64,000 bases of DNA from assembly GCF_000224145.3 (NCBI RefSeq), contig NC_020167.2, positions 2,788,412 to 2,852,411 on the forward strand, written 5' to 3'. Of this stretch, positions 21,428 to 33,100 are shown piece by piece. The notes beneath the pieces are model-generated. The model was given only the letters and a program-made list of their open reading frames with translations. It did no database searches and was not told where the DNA came from. The stretch's first letter is position 1. Every line of letters starts with the position of its first letter. Source of the stretch: Ciona intestinalis. Its lineage: Eukaryota; Chordata; Ascidiacea; Phlebobranchia; Cionidae. A program made the position numbers and the translations under genes.

Positions 21428-23632
21428 ATGGTAGCAATGTACTGGTGGAGCTTTTTCTTGCTGGCGGTCCTAGCGCCGTGTTTGTTATGCAAGGAAAGAG
21501 TTTTGCTACAGAACACTTACGCGTTGCCTGTGTGTGATAACGTTCTGCAAAACCTAACCAACGGTTATTGGGCGGCACGAACAGCGTCGCCGAATTTTCG
21601 ATCTGCGAATAATGATTACGCCGAGCATGCAAGTACATTGCGCCAAGAGCGGGAAAGATTAAACCGAATAATGCGGAAGTTTTGGAAGAGAAAAGGAATA
21701 CCACAAGATGCTTATTCTAGCACAGAGATGTGTGGATATTACAGGTATATGTTTACGTCTTTAATGATTCGTTTTTAGTTTAAATACTCAGCACCGAAAC
21801 TACTATACGCTCATGATGAAAGATGCTTGACAGTACAGTCCGTTTACAAACCATTGTAAACAATAATTTGATTTTTTGAACATAACTTACCGCTGTTGTG
21901 CAATAAAGGAAGACCTATCATTACATAGATGAACCAATTTTTGCAGATACAAAAGAGCGAATTCAACAAGTCACAAGGTTGGTACTTGGTGTGATCCGAA
22001 TAGTGCCACACCGTGTTGTAGCAACAGGTATTGGGGGGTGTGTTCTCCCCCGAGCGTTTACAACTGCGAATGCCCATCGTAAGTACTTATTTTATTGTTA
22101 AGATTTTTAGCTGCAATATAGAAAGCCTTATTTAATTATTTTGGTTAGCAGTCGGTATTTATAGATTTACACATAACAAAGCTATATATTAGGGGGGGAG
22201 ATGGAACACGTTTTCATTCTATTCTCTCGTCCCATTTGGTAGTAAAACAAGACAATTTAAAGAATTAAGAAACCGTTTTCTTGCGACTCCCATAGACTGT
22301 TGTTAATTGTTTAAAACACGATCTGGATATTCAGATATTTTGTGCTAAAGGTGTCCCGTCTTTGTCCCACTCTTATTAAGGCATTGATATTTAAATTGAT
22401 AGCTGATATATAAGGAAGAGTATATGATTGCGTGTTACATGTCTGAAGTTCGTTTTAAGATCAGGTGAAAGTCTAAATCTTGAATACGATAATGATTATT
22501 TTCTCAAGGTGCGTGGATACGAGGTTATACGATCACGCGGCTCTTCGTGAGTGGAAACCACGTGACTCTCGATGCCAGTGGCAGCATTACTCGCGGGATG
22601 ACGCTTGTGACATCATAGAAAGCTCGCCTTATAAGGACATCTACTTCGTCGGAGATTCATTCACAAGAATCATGTTTTCGTCCTTATTAATGAGACTGAC
22701 AAACCGACCAGTAACAGGAGCCTGGCGGAAGAATATGACAGATCAGTTGAAAGATCTATGTTCTGATTCCGCTTTTCCGTGTTGGAAAGCGTGCAGGTAA
22801 TGTTTATACCGTTAGCTTTGGTTTAAACAATATTATTATAGTTGGGTGGGGTAAAATGGGACATTTAATATTCCTTTTTTTTTTGTCTTATTTTGTAAGT
22901 AACAAAGAACGTTTATAAACTTATGTATAACCATATTCTGCAATTCTAAAATAGTAATGTTATTATTGCTTAAATTACGATCAGAATATATGGAATATTA
23001 AGTGCTAAAGGTATCCCATCTTACCCCACTGTACTATAGGTTTAAAATCGTAAACAGAGACGTATTTATAACTTGAACAAATTTTAAGGCAACTCACATC
23101 AAGTTTCGACGATATGGAATACCGATCAGATCTCTGCGCTGGTCGGAATGTGACGTTTAGAGCGTATTTGAAGCGTTACTACAACACGAGATATTCGCTT
23201 GCGTTTAAAAAACTGGTTCAAAGCAACCTCGGGCGTGCCGGCTCAATCATCATCGTGAGCATGGGTTTCCATGAGCAGTTTAACTTCAATGCAGTTGCCT
23301 GGAGATTTATGGAACCCGCCGTTCGATTAATTACGGAATACTACAGAATGCGACCTACAGCATCAAAACGGTGGCCTCAAATCATGTATTCATTGCCGAT
23401 GCGATCAAGCCTGCTCAAACCGACTGATTTTGTTCGGTTTCAACCAGAAGTCGGCCTTCTACTGTTTGAAACGCAGATGAGAATATATTGCAGGCAGCGT
23501 AATATTGAAGTGTTAGATTTTCAGAATTTGGGGGAAAATGTATACAGTTACGATGGTGTGCATTATGATTTAACAGTAAATGATATGAAAAACCAAGTAT
23601 TATTGAATTATTTTTCCACTGTTGGTAAATAA
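21428..23632 (+). CDS. SGNH/PC-esterase-like (Pmr5/Cas1p-type) protein, gene 2
   Basis: Exons 21428-21744, 21947-22078, 22509-22796 and 23104-23632 join in phase (2, 2, 2) into 421 residues. The N-terminus MVAMYWWSFFLLAVLAPCLL is a signal peptide or anchor. Exon 2 repeats the Cys pattern of gene 1 (GTWCDPNSATPCC...CEC). The active-site motif is IYFVGDSFTR (GDS at 198-200) and the C-terminal pair is YDGVHYD (Asp396, His399). Order, spacing and many residues match gene 1, so the two arose by tandem duplication. Unlike gene 1 it has an intron after the CWKACR segment. Introns 2 and 3 each contain a MITE. The substrate is unknown; an O-acyltransferase or esterase acting on secreted or cell-surface glycans is the family expectation. 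Confidence 0.85.
22186..22377. mobile_element. MITE in intron 2 of PC-esterase gene 2
   Basis: The ends TTAGGGGGGGAGATGGAACA and GTCTTTGTCCCACTCTTA are somewhat diverged; the internal TTTAAAACACGATCTGGATA is typical. Confidence 0.75.
22838..23039. mobile_element. MITE making up most of intron 3 of PC-esterase gene 2
   Basis: The left end is ATAGTTGGGTGGGGTAAAAT and the right end ATCTTACCCCACTGTACTAT. It takes up about 200 of the 307 intron bases. Confidence 0.75.
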
Positions 23633-24120
23633 TGTTTACCAGATCTGGGTATCTTTATGTGTTATTTGCATCAAAAGGTAGCGTTTTTATTGTAACAAAT
23701 AGGCTTCACCAATCAGCAGTTGTAATTAGAATTTGTTGTTGTTTTGACAAACTTACCCACCAGCGTATACAGTTTACCGTTTGTTGTTGTATTGTTATTG
23801 TATTTAAGTTTTAACTGCTCAAATAAAATCCTTGAAATCTTTCGTTATTCTGGCGTAGACAAAGCGTTGTCCTGACCCAGAAGTAATAGATCATAGCTCA
23901 TCGATGCTATGTGGGCGCATGTACCTTTAGTCAAGTCGTTATAAACATGTGTGAATATATCATGATCTTTGGAAAGAAATTGAAAATTATTTTTAAAAAC
24001 ACTCCCTTTAGCTTGCTTTCTTGTTTTTATAAAGATGTTGTATCAACGTTTGGCGGGAATCATTTGTTTTCCCTGTTTAGAAATTATTAAATCATGAACA
24101 GTAATTATTAACTTTACAAA
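23633..24120. other. Spacer between PC-esterase gene 2 and NCAPD3
   Basis: It contains the PC-esterase 3' UTR and the NCAPD3 promoter region. No repeat or extra gene is seen. Confidence 0.45.
23822..23827 (+). terminator. Polyadenylation signal of PC-esterase gene 2
   Basis: AATAAA lies 190 bp past the stop at 23630. Confidence 0.5.
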
Positions 24121-27100
24121 ATGAATTATAATGTTATTTCGGAAGGATTTGGACGTTTGCAGTTCACAAATATACCCCAAGGTAAATAATACATTAATGT
24201 AAACTTTTTCGTTGCTTTTTTAGCGTACTGTAATTGACAACTTTTTTTTTCAAAGTTCACAGCACAAATTCTTTGAAGTAAAATGATTTATCCATTTTAG
24301 TATAATGATAATACCTTTATTTGTCTCTTTGATTACAGTAGCGAGGATTTAAAAATATTTTAATTCAAAAGACAGGACATAGCGACAAAACGGATTACAG
24401 TTAAAAAATATCTTTATTAATTAGGCCTACTTTTTAAAATCTAAACAAAATTTTGCAATGAAATCTATTTTAAAATTAAAGTAATAATTTTCAAAAATTT
24501 GTATATATATAATAAATATATATATATATATATATATAATTCAATTTTTTTTTAATTTGTTACAAATCGTAAAACGCTTTATCTATTTTTGTTTATGATT
24601 ACAGATCAGATTGAGATAGTGACATCATCAGAATTTACGGACTCCCCAAATTTTATTCTCGAGTTTTCTTCAACCACAAACCAACTGATCATTCAAGTTA
24701 TCGATGAAATTAAGAAACCCTCGATTGGTGGAGAGGATAGATATGTATGTGTTCCTCAATTTTCTGTTTATTGTGATTTGGTATTAGCGCGCCTGCCTCT
24801 AATCAAGAGCTAATTGGATCAAGGCTAGTCGCTGCTACCATTGTGAGCAAATGTGTCTTTCGGCAAAATAGCAATTGCCCCAACCCAGTGGTTACTAATA
24901 AATTTATTGAACTGGCAAACATAAATTCAAGAAAACAAACAAAAAATATTCATTGATAATCACAAAGTTACACACATGATAACATGTAAGCTTGCACAAG
25001 GTGTATGATACAGAACACCCGTGTTATAACAACTGTTGTTTTCGGCAATGCTAAGTATATACTGTAAAAATAAAAAAAAGTAGTTTAAGATTCTGTAAAA
25101 AAAATTAATCTGTGTTCTAATGGAAAAGGTAGATTTGTGTTAAAATGCATAACATGGTAATGTGATTGTGAGTGTCAAAAATTGTCTAATACAGTCAACA
25201 AAAACCATCATTTTTTTAGACAATTTGGGATGTATTGAATGATAGTGGAATTAGCCATCCATGTGTACAAGTTTGGATTTACCATGTTCTATATACTGGC
25301 TTGTTGGCATCAGCAACATTTGATGAGAAACGTCGATGTCTTCTTGCTGCTCAGTTGTATTTCCTATTACTTAAACAGCCAGGTTAGTCAATGTGGAATG
25401 GTGTTCTATGTGGTGGTAAGCCATGGGACCTGGGGTTTATGCCAGAATTGGCACACTAAAACAGACTACATAAATTTGAAATTAAAAGAAGTTCTGCCTT
25501 ACGTTGTAATTATTGTCACTTTAAAGCCTTACGCGATTACCTTGTAATAAATCCTGTCTATGTAACAGTGATGTAATGCTCATAGAGGTAAATGACTCTT
25601 GTTTAGTGAAACATTGTAAGAAACTGGTGCTACCAAAAAGTAACAGACTAAAATTAAGTCCAAATGTTGTATTAAAGATATATATTTCCCCTAAATAGTA
25701 TTGTCAGTCTCTTATTAACAATTAGTTGGACTTGTTTTTGTTTGTTGTGTTTTCGTAGCACCAGTTCCTCACACAATTAATTGAGCATTTTGATATGATG
25801 AGCCAACTATGGCCTAACAACGCCGGTATTTTGCTAGTATGCCATGATAAAATGGTTTTAATTTTTATATTTTCCACAGGCAGCAGTGGTAGCTTATTCT
25901 ATCATCTCATCTTGTTTGAAAAATCATGTTCTGCTTTAAAAATGGCTGCAAGTGTAGATGTTGATTCAAGTAGCAAGAAAAAGAAGAAATCTGCACCGAC
26001 TGCATCCCAGCAACACAGAATGGTATGTGTTGTATTCACTAATTTGTTATCAGTGTTTTGTCTTCATAGAATTTATAATGTATCAGATTAGGTTTAGTAA
26101 AAAGTGCAAAGCGGATGGTTTTTAAGCTGTATGCAAGTGAGCTAATTATTAGGGAGGCATGAGAGCGGAGTCACTTTGGTTTTATAGAGTTTGGGAATTT
26201 CATAAGAATATGGTATATATATATATACGCACATAATTCTTTTCTATGTAATTAACGTCTAAAGGAAGTGACAGAGACACTTAGTATAATATTGATTTAC
26301 TTTTAAGTTATTACGCAATGTCCTAAAAATGCCCCATTATCTGCCTTAACATAAACTGCTGGCAATAAAACGGCTTGTATAAATATTAAATTATTAGCCA
26401 TGATACATAAAAAAATGAAAAGATCCAGAAAAATAATTACCCACAAAGTAACATACTCCGTAACTCGTTTTTTTTACTCAGCGTGGATAAAGTTACATTC
26501 ATTCATAATTAAACAAATACTTTTTGTAGACTCTTTCACAAGAAATTGAAATTGGCCCGGATAATGCAGATGAAGCAAATCTAACTTGGGATGAAATCAC
26601 TCGCATCCTCTCCTCTCTTCCCTCGCTCCTCAATGATGTTTGTCATCTTTTGGAAGTTTACTCGCTTAAAGATAAACAAACGTCCCTCACCCAACTTGTT
26701 GAGGTATTTTGAATTGAAATCATATATTTATATATTCAAGTAATCCAACACTGTGTTAGGTCCTTGCAGTCAAATGTAATTGTAACTTTTTTTGTAATTA
26801 GCCTGTCTGCTATTTGAAAAAATATTTGATTTTTTTTTGGAAACTTTGTATAAGCTATATTGCTACCCTTTTATTTTTTTAACTACAGTAAACTTATATC
26901 GCTAATATAGCTGCTGCTATGATTGTTGATGTATACATGTTTGGGCAAGGCATTTTGACGCAATTTAATGAAACCAGTGGTTTGTTATGTTTTTTTTTAA
27001 TTGTCACCTATATATTAAAGATGAAAAATTTTCACACGTAGTTTTGGTAGCTCCTATGCGGGCATGAGGTGTATGAAACAACACAGTGTAATAATGACTG

Positions 27101-30100
27101 TTGTCCTGTTGCTCTTGCCATTTGATGACACATAACTTACGTTTCGATTAGAATCTGTGTACCACTGGCATGATGTAATGTTAAGTTAGTGCATGTTTTA
27201 CTCATGTTATGCACTTCAGTTTCTCTCTACTTCCATATTGTTTCAGGCGCTTGTAGAAATTTTAAAGCATGATGGTCAGACTGCCTCAACAGCTCAAAAC
27301 AGGTAAAATTTTTCCTTTGCTTAATGATATCACAATTTGTTAAACTCTTGTTGTATATAAATCCATAGTGATTCCATTGGAACACTAAGTGAATTGGTTG
27401 TCAAAGCTTTTCGACTTGTGGTTAATAAAAAACATGGCGCAATAACTCAGGTAAGTTTTTATTTGTAATCATATGTTAAACCTGTTGACACAACTTCATT
27501 TTTAAAGTTGTATTATACTTAAGAAACAGCAACAAAATGTAGTTTTAAAGTTGCACATTTATATGCTTTTTTATGTTTTTAATTGATGCTGCATACATGT
27601 TTGTTCTTTTGATCAAAAACTTGTTTTTTTCAACTCTGCTGCTACTTAAATGCGATAACAATAAATGTCTATTTGATAACAATTAATATTTGTTTTGATA
27701 CAATTACCCTCGTCCACATTTGTAACATTGTGTTCAATGTGATGTATTTACAGTTGGTTCATCTCGTGTTCCGTCTTCTTATGACAACAATAACAATGAA
27801 AGCTGCCACTAAGTGTGGGAGTGGGTGTGTTTCAAAAGTGTTTATACATCGAGCAGAGGTGGCCCTTCATGGGGTCTCACTTATATGTGAAGATCATGGA
27901 GACACGGCACATCAGACAACAAGAACTCTCATGCAGAATGTAATAGGGCAGGTGGGTAGAAAACCAAGGACATTTTTTCACTAAAAGAAAAAATAAAACA
28001 ATATAGGGAATAGTAAGGAAAAAGTACAGGTTGAACAATGCATTACAAATTGTTACAGAGCCCAGATCGAAGTGACTTTCGACATCAAACCGGACTTTTT
28101 GTTGCGAACTTTATTTACAAGATGCCTGTGTTGTGGTATGCAGATTTTGTATCATGGACCGCAAGGCTGGCGAATGATATCAAGGTAATGAAACAGATAT
28201 TTGTAATATGTCATTTTTTGTTGGCATATATCAATCGTATTCTCAGGATTCTTGTTTTTGTAAAATGGGTTGATTTTAAACATTGCCCAATTTGTTTAAA
28301 AAAAGAAATTCAAATTTTATATTTTTTTGGGTAAATTTCCTAAAAATATTATTTTTTTCTCTTTTTTTTTTTTTACTTAAAATGTTTAAAAATTCAGATT
28401 GGAAACAGAGTTGGAGCGGTTGTTCTTATTGGTCACCTTCTTCACCAATCAGAGCGCAGAGCTGATCCAGAAAAAGAAATATCTTCAGAATTAGAACAAT
28501 GTCTTTCTCATAAGTTTTTATTGAAAGTAAGTTATTTACTACTTTATTAATGCATTTGAAATTCTGTATCATTATTATATATGGTTTGTTTGTTTTTTTT
28601 GTTTTTTTCTTTCTTTTTTTTTGCAAAAAGTAATGTAAAATATGTGGTACAGTGGGCTTGAATAAAAGTGTGTTAAAACTTTGGTTAGCAAGAAGATAGT
28701 TAATTGCCGCAAAAAAAGGTTTACCATATTTTGCCCAAGAGATAAACATAACATAAAACAATGCATGATTTATGGAAAAGCAGGAAAATACATATTATGA
28801 AAACTTAGATTCCTGTTGGGGTATTAATTTTAACTTCAATAAATGTTGTTCGTATTTTTTTTCTATTATGTGTCATATAAGCTGGTACTACAACCTATTT
28901 ACATCTATATTATACTTTATCTTTTTTTTCTTAACTTTACTGTGAAAAAAAATATGACAATTACATTTTGAACAAAGTGTGCTGCAAACCCTGCAAAATA
29001 TATTTTGTATCAATTGTCAAAGTTCCACTACACAGTTTGTGAATTTACTTAGTAGTTTAACACATTAAAGAGACACTGCTTAGTGTTGTATATATATCAT
29101 AGACTCCTTAAGATAAGGACTGGAAGGTTACGACCTCGGGGTTTGTAACTTGAGTCCGAGGGTTAACTTGAGTCCTGGGCTAAAATGACTTCTAGAGAAG
29201 CTGGAGACACAATCTTGGTATCCATATTAGGGTATTTGAGGATGGCGAGTTCAATTATAATACTTTTAACACCATCCGAGGTCATTTTCAGAATCAAAAA
29301 TTATATTTTAAGGTCAAATTACTGAATTTTAGTCATTTTTTGCCTATTTTTGCGTCTAACTCTCAAAGCAAAACATTTTTAAAGAAGTCTGTGACGAAGC
29401 ATGATATTGTGCACCTATACCGCATCTAATGGTTAATATCCACCATCGTTTACTAATGTACATTTTGTTTGTTTCTCTTCTGAAGCTGTATAGCTGGCGA
29501 TTTCATAGGGTCTTTGTGTTGTTTTCTGCTTTAGTGACAATATGACACGTCGTTGCAGTTGCTTTGGTTGTAAAGAAAACTATGAAGGGACGCCCTATGT
29601 AAAGGTCGTCCTTTCCACATTGTCACCAAAGTAGAAAACAACATAAAGACCCTATGAAATTGCCAGGTATACTGCTTTTGAAAGAGAAACAAACAAAATG
29701 TACATTAGTAAACGATGATAGATATCAACTATTAGATGCGGTTTAGGTACAATATTATGCTTTGTCACAGACTTCTTTAAAAATGTTTTGGTTTTTAAGT
29801 TGGACGCAAAAATAGGCAAAAAAATGACTAAAATTCAGTAATTTGACTTTAAGATATAAATTTCGACCTTGAAAATGACCTCGGATGATATTGAAAGTAT
29901 TTTTATCGAACTCGCCATTCTCAAATACCCTAATATGGATACCAAGATTGTGTCTCCAGCTTCTCTAGAAATCATTTTAGTCTAGGACTCAAGTTAACCC
30001 TCGGACTCAAGTTACAAACCCTGAGCACGGGAGGTTCCAGTCCTTATCTTAAGGAGTCTATGATATATATATATAAAAGTAATATATATATCTTCTGTAC

Positions 30101-33100
30101 AAAAGAAAACATTAATTGTAAGTTTATTATTGAAGTTTTGGCCTTTATGAATTTATTGGCAAATGAGTAAAATTTCTTTTTTTGACTTTGATTTATAAAT
30201 TTTACAAGACATGTTTATTATCCAGGTTATCGTTAACAAAATAAAAGATATTGCTCCAACTGTACGATCCAAATCACTTCTTGTACTTGCTGAAGTTATG
30301 GATAAGAAACTCATTTCATCGAGTGTGTTCAATGCTCTGTTTAAAAAAAGGTTGTTGTAACAAAAAGTATCCTATTTTAGTCTGTTCGTTGTATTTTATT
30401 GAATTTAACTTTACTTTTACATAATATAAAAATTACTTTAAGACAAGTCTTACATATTTTTTTTGTTTGTGATAAATACTTTTGTCAAAATACAAAATAT
30501 TTGTATTACCATTCATGACCATGGCATTAAGCACGTCCGTCTTTAGCTTAAAGTTTACGGTATAAGGCCGTGGTTCTCAAAGTGGGTGCCGCGGCGCACT
30601 GGTGCGCCGCCGCAACTCGTCAAGTGCACCGTGAAAGCTTGCAGAAATATTCCCAATTATTGATTAGCGATTGTCCCCTTGATTATTTAGCCTGTAGGTG
30701 CTTGAAAACGGGTTGGATATTTGCCTTTTCACATATGCCCATAAGTAAAGTATAGAAAGTTTCGAAAAATACTTTGAATGCGCGTATAGCAACGCCTCGA
30801 TTTAAAAAAGTTGGAAACCATTGTAATAGAAAATATAGCATGAAATGTCACGCTTAACGCAGTTGGCTATAAGTGCGCCGCAAACATTTTTAATAGTTCA
30901 AGTGGCGCCGGATGAAAAAAAAGTTTGGGAACCACTGGTATAAGGCATGACGCTGCTACCATTGTGTGTCCTTGGGCAAAAAACTTAACGGCAATTGCTT
31001 AAATCTTGTGGTTACCGATGGGTTGTTTAATTTTTGGCTATACATTACAAAAAAACCTTTTTCCCAATTTTTGACTATACATTACAAAAAAACGTTTTTC
31101 CGATTTTTGATTATACATTAAAAAAAACGTTTTCCCGATTTTTGACTATACATTACAAAAAAACGTTTTCCCGATTTTTGACTATACATTACAAAAAAAA
31201 ATATATTTTGTATCTCCAGTTCAGCTGACCCCATTACTCCATTACCAATCAACCAAGAGTCTTTTCTAATATCTGAGGCTTGTGGTAAGTTTCAAAACAT
31301 TAGCATAATTTTTTTTTTAAAACACAAGAAAAAATTTACCCAAGTCAAAAAAATCACAATATGGTTTTTACTCAAGTCAATGCAGTTTGAATTGTTTTAG
31401 TGACCCAATAACTTATGTGTTGTTGTTTCTCTTTCTTTAATTTATTCCAAAATATTCTAAAGTTTTAAAGTAAAAATATTTTAAACAAATTTTACCTTAA
31501 AAATATGACAAAAATTAAAAAACACAAATTTTCTCTTTAATCCCTTTAGTGGGCGGCCTTATTTCGCTTCTTTGTGAGCGATCATCGGACTTAAAGCTCA
31601 CCGTTCGTCGTAGCTCACTCCTTGCGATAAAGTCGACAATATGTTCCCACTCTGCCCCACCTAACTCGAAGTTTCTTGTTGCCCTCGGTAACGGTTGTCG
31701 AGACCCGATGTTAAGTGTGAGGAAGTGCGCCATCCAGTGCGCAACTGATGTTCTTGACGTAAGTAAAGGAGTGGCTGTATAGTAAAATATATTATATATA
31801 TATATGTAAAGAATTTTTTTGTTATTTAAATGAAATTTGTATATTTTTCCATGTTCTGATGTATAAATAAATGAATGTAACTTATTTATCCTGGCTAGGC
31901 AATCACACTCGTTATGACGAGGGTTTTTTGTTTCACATCTGTTGTAACCATATATGAATTACCGGCACATGTATGTAACTTTGTGGGTAGTTTTTGTATT
32001 GTTTGGCTGACAATTTAGACATATGGGACCACTGGGTTGAAGCAATTGTTGTTAAGTGTCTTGCCCAATGACACAAATGCCCACAATGGTAGCAGCGCTG
32101 TGGCTCTTACCAAAAACTCTGGGCTAGAGAGAGAACCACTTTGTCACAGCCCAGAACACAAAACAAAAATATAAACTAATTAATATTCAATAAAATCTAT
32201 TTACTAAACAATTTTATAATAATTTTTTATATACAAAACAGAAAACAAATTTATAAGAACTTTAATAGCTGTATTTTGTTTTATTTATTCTATATGTCAC
32301 TTTTTTCTCAGGCACACAGTAATATAAGGGAGGTTCGAGAAATGTGGGTACAAGGAGTGTTTACTAGAGTGGAGGATACCGAGGCATCTGTACAGGAGAA
32401 AACACTAATTGTAAGTTTGTTATTAAATAGTTGGTGTATATGTAATGAATTTATTACCAAATGGGTGTAATTTGTTTTTTTCTGACTTTTGTTGATATTA
32501 ACGTAATTTAAGTTGTGAGTTATAATGTGCAATGTGTATCAGGTTGCATGTTTTTAAAATTCATACTGGTATACAGCTATCCGCTTTCATAATTAATCAA
32601 AACGTTCTGAAATGGCTGCGTACCAGTCTGTAGTTTAAATATTCATTTACTGGAAACAGATAATGGCATTATCCATATTGGCACATTTGCTGCCTTTTTC
32701 CAGACGTTTAAAAGAACAAGTATTTATTGTCATTATAAATGCTTGAGAATAACTCATACATATATTATTTAAGTTTTTTTATTGACTCTTTTGTTGCTAC
32801 TATCTCTTTTTTTTGTTTTAATCAATCTGATTTTCACCCATATACAAAGGCATAAATAGAATTGATATTTATTTAATTTTTTATTTGTTTTTAATTTCCA
32901 GTTAATGGAAGAAAAAATACTGGAAGGAATGATCAGTTCCAATCAAGAAAAGAAAATTCTTTCTTGGGACCTGCTTAACTTTCTTTCAACGGAAAAGGGA
33001 AATAAATTAAGGTGACATTCTGCCACAGTATTACTTAGCAGGCCTAATTTTAACGTTGGGTTTCACAAAAAATAAGTTCAAATTTGCAGGCCACAATTGG

